Shown here: positions 1-9,640 of the stretch, piece by piece
Layout: the number at the start of each line of letters is the position of its first letter
How positions within the stretch are numbered: the first letter of the stretch is position 1
Notes under the pieces: generated by a model
Told to the model about the DNA's origin: nothing
Seen by the model: only the letters and a program-made list of their open reading frames with translations
Databases searched by the model: none
Translations under genes and position numbers: made by a program
Assembly: GCF_029697505.1 (NCBI RefSeq)
Contig: NZ_JARJEF010000008.1
Span: 1-64,000, forward strand
Direction of reading: 5' to 3'
Length of the DNA stretch: 64,000 bases
From: Pseudophaeobacter profundi
GTDB lineage: Bacteria; Pseudomonadota; Alphaproteobacteria; Rhodobacterales; Rhodobacteraceae

Positions 1-60
1 GGAAACCTGACGCCCAGAGAATTTGCTGAGAAAAGAACGATGGACAAACTGGCCGCGTAG
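1..60 (+). CDS. IS3-family transposase OrfB, C-terminal fragment
   Basis: Frame 1 reads through the first 19 codons (GNLTPREFAEKRTMDKLAA) and stops with TAG at 58-60. The LTPREF(A) segment follows the last catalytic region in many IS3-family DDE integrase-type transposases (usual context RPHSxLGxLTPxEFA). The gene is cut by the window start, so whether the transposase is intact cannot be judged. It would catalyse excision and insertion of the element. Confidence 0.6.
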   Translation, partial: GNLTPREFAEKRTMDKLAA

Positions 61-120
61 GGCCATCAAACCAACCCCAAGGACTCTCCGCTAGGTGGAG
101 GAAACTTGGGGCTCAGGTCA
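1..120 (+). mobile_element. right end of an IS3-family insertion sequence (left part outside window)
   Basis: The window opens inside a reading frame that ends with the tail typical of IS3-family transposase OrfB (a LTPREFA motif just before the stop). The 60 bases after the stop end in a sequence whose reverse complement starts TGACCTGAGCCCCAAGTTTC, which resembles an IS3-type terminal inverted repeat finishing in CA. I therefore place the element's right boundary near 120. The left end and the target duplication cannot be checked here. Identification is by pattern memory. Confidence 0.6.
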
Positions 121-496
121 CCAAGAAAGCATGGGGGTTACAAGGCGAAAAAACCCGATTTTGATTTTTTTCCGCTGGGGCAACAAACCCTTTAAAATGG
201 CACCGAATTGCACCGGGTTTGGGAACCTTTTGGTCAAGCCCACTCACAGGAAAAGCACCTTGGACTGTGTCACGAAAACTGTGCGACAGCATTCGTCGGG
301 CGGGAGGACGAATGATCGAAAGGTATTTCAGCCGACGCTCGCCCGAACCGATCTGCTTTTTGTAAGGCGGCCTGGTATGAAGAACGTCAGGAACGATCCG
401 GGTTCGGCACGTACAGAAGAGCTGGCCGAGTATCGAAGAGTACCACAGTCAGCTGACTTACTATCGGAACGGCCCGGCGGTCGTCGCGCAGAGCAA
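121..496. other. gene-poor stretch between the IS end and the glycosyltransferase
   Basis: No convincing gene is visible in these 376 bases. They are noticeably more AT-rich than the rest of the window, with homopolymer T and A runs near 160-180. A plus-strand frame at 95-523 lacks any recognisable motif and runs into the antisense of the glycosyltransferase. A GGAGG at about 314 precedes a 17-codon frame starting at 323, which may be a gene remnant. I see only probable accessory DNA next to a mobile element. Confidence 0.5.
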
Positions 497-1462
497 TCAA
501 AAACGAGGACGGAACCTGACTAAGCTTTTCAACATGGATTTTGCATTTCTTCTTCGGTACTTCCAGGTTCGGCTATACCCACCAATAATCTCTGTCAGAA
601 TAGGACTGTACTGCAACGCGTGTTTCACTGCCTTTCTGTTTCCAGTCCTAAGAGACTGGTCAACAAAGTGAAGGATCCAGGCGTGTGCCAGCTCTGGAAA
701 CGACCTATCGGGGAAATAGCGGTCTCGCCAATCGACAATCGTTTTGATCTGATTCCAGGTATTCAGATGCTGGTTATTGCCGTGTTTGCGGTACTTCATG
801 CCGGGTCGGTGAACGAGTTCAAATTCAAGGTCGGGATGTTCTATCATGAACATGAAAATCTTGGTGCGCAGGATGATGTCGTCACCTGAGATATCCGGAT
901 CCATTCCTCCGATTGCTCTTACGATGTCTGCCTTCACGACAGAAGCCTGTACATAAAATGTACCCAAATTCTCGTACTCGACTTCTAGCAGTTCCTGCGC
1001 CGATGCATAGGTCTGGCGGTAAAGCTGCGATGTAAAGCTCTCGCAGGTCACCTCTCCGGCATTGTCGATTTCCATGTTCTCGGTATTCGCGACCAGGACG
1101 ACTTTGGGATTGTGCTTGATTATCTGCATCTTGGAGGAAATGGCATCCGGCAGTAACAGATCGTCCAATGACAGAAACGAGAAGTACTCACCTGTCGCGG
1201 CCTCAATCCCTCTATTGACGTTTAACGGAACATTGCCGGTATTGTCTTGCAGGATTAGCCGGAAAGGATAGGGGGACTGCGCAAGCGTATTTTCCAACAC
1301 CTCGGCATTTCCGTCCGTCGAGCCGTCATCGACGACCACGATCTCAATGTGGTCGTAGTCCTGCTGGAATATCGACTCGAGCGCCGCCCGCGAGAATGCC
1401 TCGTGGTTATATGTGGTGCAAATGATCGAGCACACGGGCGACGGAGAGATCGGGTCTGTCAC
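497..1462 (-). CDS. family 2 glycosyltransferase
   Basis: A 321-residue GT-A fold glycosyltransferase that would transfer a sugar from a nucleotide-sugar donor to a glycan or lipid acceptor in the cytoplasm. Visible features are the N-terminal beta strand with SIICTTYNHE (residues 12-21), the nucleotide-binding VVVDDGSTDG (42-51) and the metal-site equivalent LSLDD (97-101). The C-terminal end is basic (RRRNAKSML..). The start is GTG, preceded by AAAGGA at eight bases. Acceptor and sugar cannot be deduced. It lies beside an IS3 end in lower-GC DNA, the usual setting of horizontally acquired surface-polysaccharide genes; that link is inference. Confidence 0.85.
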   Translation of the reverse strand: MTDPISPSPVCSIICTTYNHEAFSRAALESIFQQDYDHIEIVVVDDGSTDGNAEVLENTLAQSPYPFRLILQDNTGNVPLNVNRGIEAATGEYFSFLSLDDLLLPDAISSKMQIIKHNPKVVLVANTENMEIDNAGEVTCESFTSQLYRQTYASAQELLEVEYENLGTFYVQASVVKADIVRAIGGMDPDISGDDIILRTKIFMFMIEHPDLEFELVHRPGMKYRKHGNNQHLNTWNQIKTIVDWRDRYFPDRSFPELAHAWILHFVDQSLRTGNRKAVKHALQYSPILTEIIGGYSRTWKYRRRNAKSMLKSLVRFRPRF

Positions 1463-1795
1463 TTAGGCCATCCTTTCATGGTTTTGTACTAGCTCAGGCG
1501 AGCCAAAGATCGTTCTCGATCATATGTTCTATCTGTTCACTGGGTTGGGACGGGCGCATCTGATTTTATAGCGGGCGTTGGCTAGCCGCTTCTGAAAGGT
1601 CTCGTGTCTAACAGGCCGGGGCAGAGCGATGCCAGACCGCCCGCCCCTGTCCGACGCAAGCGACACATCCAGATCGCAGCAGCCTTCACGAGGCATGACG
1701 GTTCCCCCCCTATTGGAGGTGCCTTTTAGTACCTTGTGCCTGCTATGTCGACAAACGGTTTTGCGCCACCAGATCGCATGGTGCACGCGCCCGCA
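1463..1795. other. intergenic region upstream of the glycosyltransferase gene
   Basis: These 333 bases separate the end of the alanine racemase-like gene from the start of the glycosyltransferase, both on the minus strand. No convincing coding region was found; an 85-codon minus frame (1529-1786) has no recognisable motif and an unusual composition. It should hold the glycosyltransferase promoter and the 3' end of the catabolic operon. I did not find a clear terminator hairpin. Confidence 0.4.
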
Positions 1796-2923
1796 TTAGG
1801 ACCTGCAATAAACGCGGTAATTGCGTCGCCCCCAGTCGGTATATAGATCGGCCATGATTGTACAAAACTGGCCTTCGACCGTGAACTGCCGGATCGGAGC
1901 AGCCCCCGGGCCACCAAAGACGCTGACGGTATCCCCAATCTGAATACTGTCGGCCCCGGTGACATCAGCAACAATCGCATTCATAGAGATTTTCCCAACC
2001 ACCGGCGCCAGAAAATCCCCTGCGACAACCACATTGCCATTGTTTGAATTGCGCCTGAACCCATTCTCATACCCGATCGCGATACAGGCCAGACGGCGGC
2101 TGCTCTCGATCCGGTAATCTCTATCATACCCAACGGTTGACCCCGCCGGGTAGTCTTGCAGGCTCACCACGCGCGCCTCAAGATCCATCGTGCTGCGAAA
2201 GCCCAGTTCGGGCTTGAGAATCCCATATAGTATGGCACCGCAGCGATACATGTCGGTGGAGACTTCCGTCTCTGAGATCAGCGTCAGCGAACTGCCCGCA
2301 TGCACCAAGACATCGGCGCGGTTCAGATCACTGTTTTCAAAGACCCACGACACCTGTTGCTGGAACAGGGCGTCACTTTGCTGCAATTGCAGCGGGTCGT
2401 TTGATGGAAAATGCGTACAGATCCCGCCAATGTTGTCGCCCAGGGTGGCCAGGATATCACTGCATTCGGCCTCACCCACCTCTGTCGAGATTTCAAGCGC
2501 ATCCCGCGACATGCCTGCTGAATTCAGGGCTAGATGCACGCAGGTCCTATACCGTCCAGTCTCCAGATGGTTGAGGATCAGTTGTGCCGCCTGACGCGTG
2601 GCAACCTGCTCTTCGACCCGATCCTCCAGCGCGCCCTCGATTTCCTGAGGGGCCGCAGCCCTAAGACGAATAACAGAGCCGTCGAACCCCGCCTGACGCA
2701 CCGCCCGTGCCTCGGCATTGGTGGTGATCCCGATGCAGGTGACACCCTGTTCGCGGACAAGCGGCACAACCTGCGAAATGCCATGCCCGTAGGCATCGGC
2801 TTTCAGCACCGCACAAAAACGTCTCCCCTTTGGGACGAGATCAAGAGCAAGTTCAAGGTTCTTCGAAATACGATCCGTGTGAATGGTACACCAAGAGGCG
2901 GGTCGGGCTTCCATGATTTTCAA
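1796..2923 (-). CDS. alanine racemase-family PLP enzyme
   Basis: A fold-type III pyridoxal-phosphate amino-acid racemase of 375 residues. K41 in AVLKADAYGHG is the Schiff-base lysine, the VGYDRDY segment carries the second catalytic base (Tyr), and KISMNAIVADV is the usual C-terminal active-site stretch. It would interconvert L- and D-amino acids, alanine in the classical family. The start overlaps the stop of the upstream M20D gene by four bases (ATGA), so it is the last gene of the transporter/catabolic operon. Its position after two deacylases and an aminotransferase suggests a catabolic racemase adjusting chirality of a released amino acid, rather than the cell-wall enzyme. Substrate unknown. 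Confidence 0.8.
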   Translation of the reverse strand: MKIMEARPASWCTIHTDRISKNLELALDLVPKGRRFCAVLKADAYGHGISQVVPLVREQGVTCIGITTNAEARAVRQAGFDGSVIRLRAAAPQEIEGALEDRVEEQVATRQAAQLILNHLETGRYRTCVHLALNSAGMSRDALEISTEVGEAECSDILATLGDNIGGICTHFPSNDPLQLQQSDALFQQQVSWVFENSDLNRADVLVHAGSSLTLISETEVSTDMYRCGAILYGILKPELGFRSTMDLEARVVSLQDYPAGSTVGYDRDYRIESSRRLACIAIGYENGFRRNSNNGNVVVAGDFLAPVVGKISMNAIVADVTGADSIQIGDTVSVFGGPGAAPIRQFTVEGQFCTIMADLYTDWGRRNYRVYCRS

Positions 2924-4083
2924 CTCTGCACGGGTCTAAGAAGGTCATCAATGACGCAGCAAAATAGGTCGGTCACAACCGGAAGCAAGGCGTCTGGGAA
3001 ATCGTAGTCCGGGTTGTGAAGCTGCGGCTGCGCCTCCCCCGCACCGACATACAGCAGGGCCGCCTTGGCACCGTCTTCCCCGAAACGGCCAAAGTCCTCT
3101 GACCAGCGCATCGGTGCCGCCATCTCCAGGCAGGTCTGACCCAGAGCCTGCGCGCCGCGCCGCGCGACTGCCGTGGCCTCTTCATCATTCACGACGGCCC
3201 GAAAGATATCATGCCAGTGGGTCTGGACCTTCAGATTGGCGCTCTTGTCTGCAACCAACTGCAGCGCCTCGGCGATCAGCCCATCCATCCGTTCGTTCGT
3301 CATCGAGCGCAGCGTCACGCGCAACTCTCCGTCTGCAGGCGATATCCCAAAAGCGGGTTCACCAAGGTTTGCATGGGTCAGAGTGCTGAGCGCGAAATCG
3401 GCATCGCTGGTCACCCCCTGGCTAAGCCCGGGCAGAGCAACCATCAGATCGGCCATTGCATTGGCGGGGGAAACCCCATCTTCGGGGGCTGCCGCATGAG
3501 AGCTTTTGCCCTCCAGCAGAATCTGCATACCGCGCGACGCACAGTTGCCCGGCCCCGCCCGCAGGCCGATTTCGCCAAGCGGGCGACCAGGAACATTGTG
3601 ATAGGCAAAGGCATAGTCTGGACGTATCTCGGGCCAGCGCGGATCTTCGATAACGGCCTTGGCGCCAGCGCCTGTTTCTTCGGCGGGTTGAAACAGCAGA
3701 ATGACGCGCCCGGCGGCGGGACGATGGCGCGCCAGCCGCATGCCAACCCCAAGAAGCGAAACCATGTGCCCGTCGTGCCCGCACAGATGTCCGCGCCCCT
3801 CTATTTCGGATTTATATGGCAAGGACGAAAGTTCACGGATCGGCAGCCCGTCGAGTTCGCACCGCAGCAGCACGGTGGGACCTGCCGCAGCCCCGGTGAA
3901 CTCAGCCGCGACGCCATGGCCACCAAGGCCCTGCCAGATCCGATCTGCACCCAGCAGGGTCAGCTCAGAGGCGATCCGCTCTGCCGTTGCGGCCTCTTCG
4001 CCCGAAAGTTCGGGGCGGCGGTGCAGCGTCTGGCGCAACGCCGTAAGCTGCATAATCTGATCAGAAGAAAGAGCAGGCATCAA
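2920..4083 (-). CDS. M20D amidohydrolase (N-acyl-amino acid / hippurate hydrolase type)
   Basis: A 387-residue zinc amidohydrolase of peptidase family M20D. Metal-site signatures are HLCGHDGHM (residues 99-107; C101, H103) and QPAEETGAG (132-140; acidic residues E135/E136), followed by AYHN. Related enzymes cleave N-acyl amino acids, hippurate or indole-acetyl conjugates to a free amino acid and a carboxylic acid. It overlaps the downstream racemase by four bases and starts 105 bp after the stop of a second M20 gene. Two different M20 hydrolases in one uptake operon point to acylated or conjugated amino acids as the nutrient; the actual acyl group is not deducible. Confidence 0.85.
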   Translation of the reverse strand: MMPALSSDQIMQLTALRQTLHRRPELSGEEAATAERIASELTLLGADRIWQGLGGHGVAAEFTGAAAGPTVLLRCELDGLPIRELSSLPYKSEIEGRGHLCGHDGHMVSLLGVGMRLARHRPAAGRVILLFQPAEETGAGAKAVIEDPRWPEIRPDYAFAYHNVPGRPLGEIGLRAGPGNCASRGMQILLEGKSSHAAAPEDGVSPANAMADLMVALPGLSQGVTSDADFALSTLTHANLGEPAFGISPADGELRVTLRSMTNERMDGLIAEALQLVADKSANLKVQTHWHDIFRAVVNDEEATAVARRGAQALGQTCLEMAAPMRWSEDFGRFGEDGAKAALLYVGAGEAQPQLHNPDYDFPDALLPVVTDLFCCVIDDLLRPVQS

Positions 4084-4188
4084 AAACTCCTCAGAAGACC
4101 TTGGCGTTCACGGCAACGACAGGGGGGATATTGACCGCAAGAGGCGGGGGTGGAGCAAAGGCTGTTGGCGTGGCGCATAGATTGCTCC

Positions 4189-5493
4189 TTAGATCTCTTC
4201 GGTGCCGCACCAGTCGGCGATGAACATGGCTGTGGCTTTGGTTATGCGACGCATGCTTTCCAGGTCGACGCGTTCATTGAATCCATGAATGGCTTCGGCG
4301 CGCGGGCCATAGACCAGTGCTGGCGTATCCGCATAAAGACCAAAGAAACGCGCGTCGGTTGTGGCAGTGATCGCTTCGCGCACCAACGCCTCGCCCGTGG
4401 CGGACCGATGCGCCTGATCCAACGCCGCGATGGCTGATACCGCCTTGGCGGAACTGTCCCGCGACAGTGCGTAGCCCTCGGCGTGAAAGCCGTGATAGAC
4501 AATTTCAGGCAGCGAATTGCGCAGAAAATCATTGTCACGGGCGGCATCCAGAATCACTTGCTCGATCTCGGCCTTTGCGGCCGCGATGGATTGGCCGGGA
4601 AAGATAGCCATGCGCACGTCAAAGACGCTCCAGGCTGGGACCGAACTGGTCCAGTCTCCACCTTCGATCTTGCCGACATTCAGGTTCAGCGCATGATCCA
4701 TATGCGCGTAGTCTTCAGGCCGGTTTTCAGCGGCGTTCCAGCGGTGTTCCATATCATGCAGCGCCCGGATCAACGGAAAGGCGGCTTCGATCGCATTGGC
4801 ACCGCTGCCCGCATAGGCAACATGGGTCGGCAGCCCCTTGAGATGCACCTGGAACCAGATCACCCCCAACTGTGCAGTGACCAGATGTTCGCTAAAGGGT
4901 TCCGGGATCAGGGCCGCATCGGCCCGATACCCGCGCGCCAGACAGGCCAACGCACCGTTGCCAGTGCATTCCTCTTCAACCACGGACTGGAAAAACACAT
5001 CCGCTGCCGGGGCGCGGCCACAGGCCCTAAGCGCATCCAGCGCAAAAAGGTTCGAGGCCAGCCCGGCCTTCATGTCGCCGCCGCCCCGCCCATAGAGCCA
5101 GCCGCCTTCGACCCGCGGTTCAAACGGTGGGCTGTCCCACATGTCCAGCGGCCCGGCAGGCACCACGTCAATATGCCCGTTCAGGATGAGTGATCGGCCC
5201 GCCTGTGTCCGGGACCGGTGGGTGCCCACCACATTGACTGCATCCTCATAGGGGCCAAGCACCGGCGAAAATCCCGGCAGGTGCTGGATCTCGGCGATAT
5301 CAATCTGCCAGCGATCAAGATCATAGCCGCGCGCGCTTAGCTCCGCCGCCATGAAATCCTGCGCCGATTGTTCATTGCCACGGGTCGAAGGATGCGCGGT
5401 CAAATCGGACAGGAAGGTGACCTGCCGGTCAAAAGCTGCATCCACAGCGGCGCCCAGGTCTGTGTTCAGGCCTGCGTTCAAGTCATCTTCCAT
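4189..5493 (-). CDS. M20 ArgE/DapE-type deacylase
   Basis: A 434-residue M20 metallohydrolase of the ArgE/DapE/acetylornithine-deacetylase type. The metal and catalytic signatures are LNGHIDVVPAG (H107, D109) and GRGGGDMKAG (bridging D140), then VVEEECTGNG with the general-base/metal glutamates near residue 175. The open frame extends 36 codons upstream, but that segment overlaps the CoA-transferase gene heavily, looks non-homologous and is cysteine/arginine-rich, so I start at MEDDL (5493), which leaves an 11-bp overlap. Probable reaction is removal of an N-acyl group from an amino acid taken up by the neighbouring ABC transporter. Confidence 0.85.
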   Translation of the reverse strand: MEDDLNAGLNTDLGAAVDAAFDRQVTFLSDLTAHPSTRGNEQSAQDFMAAELSARGYDLDRWQIDIAEIQHLPGFSPVLGPYEDAVNVVGTHRSRTQAGRSLILNGHIDVVPAGPLDMWDSPPFEPRVEGGWLYGRGGGDMKAGLASNLFALDALRACGRAPAADVFFQSVVEEECTGNGALACLARGYRADAALIPEPFSEHLVTAQLGVIWFQVHLKGLPTHVAYAGSGANAIEAAFPLIRALHDMEHRWNAAENRPEDYAHMDHALNLNVGKIEGGDWTSSVPAWSVFDVRMAIFPGQSIAAAKAEIEQVILDAARDNDFLRNSLPEIVYHGFHAEGYALSRDSSAKAVSAIAALDQAHRSATGEALVREAITATTDARFFGLYADTPALVYGPRAEAIHGFNERVDLESMRRITKATAMFIADWCGTEEI

Positions 5494-6154
5494 GGCGGGC
5501 CTCAAATTCTGGCAGATCGGTATCCGGCAGCAGCAGGGGCGCGCCGGTGGCCTCGGCCACTTCTGCCGCGCTAATGCCGCCCAGTGTTTCAACAAGCACA
5601 AAACCCCGTGGCGTTACGTCGATAACGGCCATGTCTGTAAAGATCCGTGCCACACAGGCCCTTGCCGTTAGCGGCAATGAGCATGTTTCTTTCAGCTTCG
5701 GGTTGCCAGCGCGGTCGGTATGCGTGGTCAGAACCACCACCCGCCGCGCCTTTTGGGCCAGCTCTACGCCGCCACCGACGCCGGGGCTGAATTTGCCGGG
5801 GATCTTCCAGTTGGCCAGATCGCCGCTGGCGCTCACCTCGAAAGCGCCCAGCATTGTCAGATCCAGCCGTCCCGAACGCACCATGGCAAAGCTGGTGGCA
5901 CTGTCGAAAAAGGCCGATCCCGGCACTGTCGAGACATAGCTGCCACCGGCATCAATCAGATTGCGGTCGGCCTGGTCCGGCGTCAGCGTTGGACCGATAC
6001 CAGTCATGCCGTTTTCGGTGTGCAAGCAGACCGGAAAATCCCTGGGCAGGTGGTTGACCACCTGGGTCGGCAGGCCGATGCCAAGGTTGACCACCATCCC
6101 CGGTGTGATCTCGCGCGCGGCGCGGGCAATCATGCGTTCTTTAGCGCTGGACAA
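5483..6154 (-). CDS. 3-oxoacid CoA-transferase, subunit B
   Basis: Beta subunit (223 aa) of a class I acetoacetate/3-oxoacid CoA-transferase of the ScoB/AtoA family. The catalytic glutamate is recognisable as E47 in HTENGMTGIG, and the glycine-rich KFSPGVGGGVELA segment is typical. Together with the adjacent A subunit it would move CoA from succinyl- or acetyl-CoA onto a 3-oxoacid through a glutamyl-CoA intermediate. It overlaps subunit A by 14 bp and the M20 gene by 11 bp, indicating translational coupling. Its presence after an aminotransferase suggests that the deaminated product is an oxo- or short carboxylic acid activated for thiolysis. Confidence 0.88.
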   Translation of the reverse strand: MSSAKERMIARAAREITPGMVVNLGIGLPTQVVNHLPRDFPVCLHTENGMTGIGPTLTPDQADRNLIDAGGSYVSTVPGSAFFDSATSFAMVRSGRLDLTMLGAFEVSASGDLANWKIPGKFSPGVGGGVELAQKARRVVVLTTHTDRAGNPKLKETCSLPLTARACVARIFTDMAVIDVTPRGFVLVETLGGISAAEVAEATGAPLLLPDTDLPEFEARHGR

Positions 6155-6833
6155 CGGCGTATTCCTTGCTCAGTTCTGCCAGTTCGGCAACATGATCGAC
6201 AAAAACACCAGCGGTATGGACGGCATTCGCAGCCAGCCCGCCAAGCGGCAGCAGGGTTTCGGTCTCGGCAATCACGCAATCAGCCGCCATTGCCATCAGC
6301 GGGTTAAAGTTCTGCGCAGTTGCGACATAGGCCAGGTTGCCAAAGATATCGGCGCGGTCGGCGTGGATCAGCGCCACATCGGCACGCAGGGCGGTTTCCA
6401 CCAGATGCGGCTTTCCCGCGATCTCGACCACCTGCTTGCCCACCGCCAGCTCGGTGCCGATACCGATATCACTCAGCACAGCCCCAATCCCGGCACCGCC
6501 TGCCCGAATACGTTCGGCCAGAATACCCTGTGCGTTGAACTCCACCTCGATCTGGCCTGTATTCATCAGCGAAATCGCATGGGTATTCAGGCCCAGATGG
6601 GTGGTGATCAGCCGCGAGACCTGGCCGCTTTGCAGCAGGTGATCGATGCCCATGCCCGGCTCGTTTGCGTCATTCTTGATGATCGTCAGGTTATCTGCCC
6701 CATGGTCGACAAGCGCCTGGATCAGCGTCATCGGTGTGCCGGGCACGCCAAAGCCGCCAATCATGACCCTGTCGCCCGGTTTGATCTTGGCAATGGCGCT
6801 GGCAATCTTGCAGCTTTTGTCTGGCAGTCTCAT
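6141..6833 (-). CDS. 3-oxoacid CoA-transferase, subunit A
   Basis: Alpha subunit (230 aa) of the two-component CoA-transferase (ScoA/AtoD family). The N-terminal glycine-rich GDRVMIGGFGVPGTP region (about residues 20-34), NDANEPGMG, and the HADRADIFGNLAY segment are hallmark features. It pairs with the B subunit immediately downstream, and its start overlaps the stop of the aminotransferase by four bases. The two subunits together form an active heterotetramer in characterised relatives. The specific acid accepted cannot be read from sequence. Confidence 0.88.
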   Translation of the reverse strand: MRLPDKSCKIASAIAKIKPGDRVMIGGFGVPGTPMTLIQALVDHGADNLTIIKNDANEPGMGIDHLLQSGQVSRLITTHLGLNTHAISLMNTGQIEVEFNAQGILAERIRAGGAGIGAVLSDIGIGTELAVGKQVVEIAGKPHLVETALRADVALIHADRADIFGNLAYVATAQNFNPLMAMAADCVIAETETLLPLGGLAANAVHTAGVFVDHVAELAELSKEYAVVQR

Positions 6834-8182
6834 GCGGCCTCCGCGATGGGCAGTCCCACCTCTGTGGCAAAGGCATCCAGCGCATCCAGCAGGATCGTCA
6901 TGATCTCGTCGATCTGCGCTTCGGTAATGATCAGCGGCGGTGCGATCAGGAAATGGTCGCCTGCGGTGCCGCCTCGGGTGCGGCGGGAATAGATGATAAG
7001 GCCGCGCTCATAGGCCAGTTCGACAAGCCGTGCATGGGCGTCCAGCTCTGGCGGCAGGGGCTCCATGGTTGTACGGTCCGCGACAAATTCAAAAGCCGTC
7101 AGCAACCCCTTGCCGCGCACATCGCCGATAAAGGGATAGCGATCCATCAAGGCACGCAGGCGCGTCATCAGGACATCCCCCATGCGGGCAGCATTTTCGA
7201 TCAGGTTTTGGTCTTCCATCTCTTCCAGCACCGCCAACCCAGCGGAACAGGCAAGCGGATTGCCGGCATAGGTAAAGCCATGCAGAAAGCCACCCGCATC
7301 CAGAACCGGATCGACCAGACGCGCGCGCGCCACAATAGCACCCAAAGGCGCATAGCCTGCGCCAAAGCCCTTGGACATGGCGACAATATCCGGGGTGATG
7401 CCCCAGTGTTCGGCGGCCAGGAACTTGCCGGTGCGGCCTGCCCCGGTCATCACCTCATCATAGATCAGCAGCACGCCAAATTCGTCGCAGATCTCACGCA
7501 CCCGGCCATAGTAGCTGTCCGGGGCAACCAGCGCCCCGGTCGAGGCCCCGCCGACGGGTTCCATCAGGAAGGCCAGCACATTCTCCGGCCCTTCTTTCAG
7601 GATCTGCTCGCGTAGCAGCTCGGCGTATTTCAAGCCGCGTTCTTCTTCGCTCAGGTTGTCGCGGTCCAGATAGGTCGCGGGGGCCGCCACCTTGGGCATG
7701 CCCTGCATCATCGGGGCAAAGGGTTCGCGCAGCGGATCATAGCCTGTCAGGTCCAGCGCCCCGAAGGTGCACCCATGATAAGAAGGAAAGCGCGAGATCA
7801 CCCGGTGACGGCTGCCCTGCCCCTGGGTCAAGGCATATTGCCGGGCCAGCTTCACGGCGCTTTCCACCGCTTCGGACCCGCCCGAGACAAAGAAAACACG
7901 ATCCAGCCCGTCCGGCGTCATCGCAACGGTTTTTGCCGCCAGATCCTCGGAGGGATGGGTGCGAAAATGCAGCCGGTAACCAAAGGTGGCCTTGTCCATC
8001 TGCGCCTTCATCTTGGCAAGGACGCGCGGGTTGGAGTGACCGATGTTGGACACCATCGCGCCGGACGATCCGTCGATGTAGCGTTTGCCGGTCTCATCAA
8101 ACAGATAGATGCCCTCGCCATGCTCCAGAAAGGGGCGCGGCGTGCGGGATTGATAAAACAGGTAGGAAATCTCGTCGCTCAC
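6830..8182 (-). CDS. class III (omega-type) aminotransferase
   Basis: A 450-residue PLP-dependent class III aminotransferase. GGSEA (101-105) binds the PLP phosphate, the [11 protein letters not shown] block (D242) contacts the pyridine nitrogen, and K271 in [14 protein letters not shown] is the Schiff-base lysine. Members act on omega-amino acids, beta-amino acids, diamines or taurine with pyruvate or 2-oxoglutarate. It is sandwiched with four-base overlaps between the ABC ATPase and CoA-transferase subunit A, so its product is most likely handed to the CoA-transferase. A beta-amino acid giving a 3-oxoacid would fit both enzymes, but this is inference. Confidence 0.88.
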   Translation of the reverse strand: MSDEISYLFYQSRTPRPFLEHGEGIYLFDETGKRYIDGSSGAMVSNIGHSNPRVLAKMKAQMDKATFGYRLHFRTHPSEDLAAKTVAMTPDGLDRVFFVSGGSEAVESAVKLARQYALTQGQGSRHRVISRFPSYHGCTFGALDLTGYDPLREPFAPMMQGMPKVAAPATYLDRDNLSEEERGLKYAELLREQILKEGPENVLAFLMEPVGGASTGALVAPDSYYGRVREICDEFGVLLIYDEVMTGAGRTGKFLAAEHWGITPDIVAMSKGFGAGYAPLGAIVARARLVDPVLDAGGFLHGFTYAGNPLACSAGLAVLEEMEDQNLIENAARMGDVLMTRLRALMDRYPFIGDVRGKGLLTAFEFVADRTTMEPLPPELDAHARLVELAYERGLIIYSRRTRGGTAGDHFLIAPPLIITEAQIDEIMTILLDALDAFATEVGLPIAEAA

Positions 8183-8949
8183 TTTGCACCTTCGATATGT
8201 TTGCGGAGGAACTCTCGGGTTCGTTCCTTGGTTGGATGTTTGAACATGGTCGCAGGTGGGCCTTCCTCGACAACAACGCCCTTGTCCATGAACAGCACGC
8301 GGTCACAGACCGAGGCCGCAAAGTCCATTTCATGGGTGACGATAATCATCGTCATGTGCTCTTCTGCGAGCCGTTTCATGACCAGGTTCACCTCTTCCAC
8401 CAATTCGGGATCCAGGGCAGAGGTTGCTTCGTCAAACAGCATCAGCTTTGGCTTCATCGCAAGCGCCCGGGCGATGGCGACCCGCTGCTTCTGACCACCA
8501 GACAGCTGCGAGGGATAGTAGTCGATCCGCTCCAGCATCCCCACCTTGTCCAGCTGCTCTTCTGCGAGCTTATCGGCGGCCTCTTGCGACAATCCCTTGA
8601 GCATCTTTGGCGCCATCGTGACATTTTCGCGCGCGGTCATGTGCGGGAACAGGTTGAAGTGCTGGAACACCATGCCGACCTGCTGACGCATTTCATTGAT
8701 GTGTTTTTCATATTGGCGGTGCGGCAGGCTTTTGTTCACCTGCACGCCGTCCAACCAGATTTCCCCGCCGGTCAGCGGATCCAGATCGTTGATGGCGCGC
8801 AGCAGTGTGGATTTGCCTGACCCTGATGAGCCGATGATGCCAACGATCTGGCCGCGCGTAACGGAAAGGCTGATGTCCTTGAGAACCTCAAGCGCGCCAA
8901 AGGATTTCTGTGCATGGCGGATTTCGACGAAGTCTGTCTGTTCGGTCAT
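8179..8949 (-). CDS. polar amino acid ABC transporter, ATP-binding subunit
   Basis: A 256-residue ABC ATPase of the GlnQ/HisP type. Walker A is GSSGSGKST (around residues 41-49), the Q-loop is VFQHFNLF, the signature is LSGGQKQR, and Walker B is [14 protein letters not shown], followed by the H-switch (VTHEMDFA). The open frame continues 34 codons upstream, but that part overlaps the permease gene; MTEQTDF (8949), 17 bp after the permease stop, is the sensible start. It energises uptake by the two permeases and the binding protein encoded upstream. Confidence 0.93.
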   Translation of the reverse strand: MTEQTDFVEIRHAQKSFGALEVLKDISLSVTRGQIVGIIGSSGSGKSTLLRAINDLDPLTGGEIWLDGVQVNKSLPHRQYEKHINEMRQQVGMVFQHFNLFPHMTARENVTMAPKMLKGLSQEAADKLAEEQLDKVGMLERIDYYPSQLSGGQKQRVAIARALAMKPKLMLFDEATSALDPELVEEVNLVMKRLAEEHMTMIIVTHEMDFAASVCDRVLFMDKGVVVEEGPPATMFKHPTKERTREFLRKHIEGAK

Positions 8950-8965
8950 GATTGGTCTCGCAAGA

Positions 8966-9622
8966 TCAGCGGGAGATGGCAATGCGGCGCTCGATCTTGC
9001 GCTGCACCCATTCCATGCAAAGGTTGATGACGTAGTAGAAGGCAGCGGCAAGGATGTAGAACTCGAACGGACGATAGGTCTTGCCGATCACCCGCTGGGC
9101 GGAAAGCGTCAGTTCGCTGACCCCAATTACCGAAACCAGGGCGCTGTCTTTCAGCAGGGCAATCATGTTGTTGCCAATCGGCGGGATCACGGCGCGCACC
9201 GCCTGCGGGATCACTACTTTGCGCAGGGCTTCGCCTCGGCTTAATCCCAGGGTGCGTGCCGCTTCCATCTGGCCCTTGTCGACTGCTAGGATTGCCGTCT
9301 GGATCAGTTCAGAGTTGTAGACCGCAAAATGCAGCCCCAACCCGATGATACCGGCCACAAAGGCAGGCAGGTCAATGCCGATCTGCACCAGGCCAAAATA
9401 GATCAGGAACAGCTGCAGCAGAAGCGGCGTGCCCATAAATACCCACTCGATCAGGCGGAAAGGCTGGCGGATGATCCAGGGCGCATAAAGCGCGATCACG
9501 GCGAAGACGATACCGCCAAAAAAGCTGAGGATCGCGGATGCGACGGTGATGCCCATAGTCCAGGCAGCACCCAGCAATACCACATCCAAATACTTGGGAA
9601 TAATCGAAAAATCGAGGCCCAT
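8966..9622 (-). CDS. polar amino acid ABC transporter permease (HisM type)
   Basis: Integral membrane permease of 218 residues with about five hydrophobic segments. The cytoplasmic EAA loop ([24 protein letters not shown], about 117-140) couples to the ATPase. [15 protein letters not shown] is the family's N-terminal GTP-like motif. It forms a heterodimer with the permease encoded just upstream, with only 18 bp between the genes. Such pairs import glutamine, histidine, arginine, cystine or related polar amino acids; the substrate here is not determined. Confidence 0.92.
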   Translation of the reverse strand: MGLDFSIIPKYLDVVLLGAAWTMGITVASAILSFFGGIVFAVIALYAPWIIRQPFRLIEWVFMGTPLLLQLFLIYFGLVQIGIDLPAFVAGIIGLGLHFAVYNSELIQTAILAVDKGQMEAARTLGLSRGEALRKVVIPQAVRAVIPPIGNNMIALLKDSALVSVIGVSELTLSAQRVIGKTYRPFEFYILAAAFYYVINLCMEWVQRKIERRIAISR

Positions 9623-9640
9623 CTGTCTTTCCTTTTCCGA

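Noticed and set aside
95-523. 142-codon plus frame after the IS3 end
   Set aside because: No motif, unusual composition, and it runs into the antisense of the glycosyltransferase. It has no good ribosome binding site.
1529-1786. 85-codon minus frame upstream of the glycosyltransferase
   Set aside because: Basic, low-similarity composition without a motif or ribosome binding site; more likely chance.
3211-4134. long plus-strand frames antisense to the M20 and CoA-transferase genes
   Set aside because: High-GC codon bias on the minus strand produces open frames opposite to real genes; the minus-strand proteins have complete catalytic motifs.
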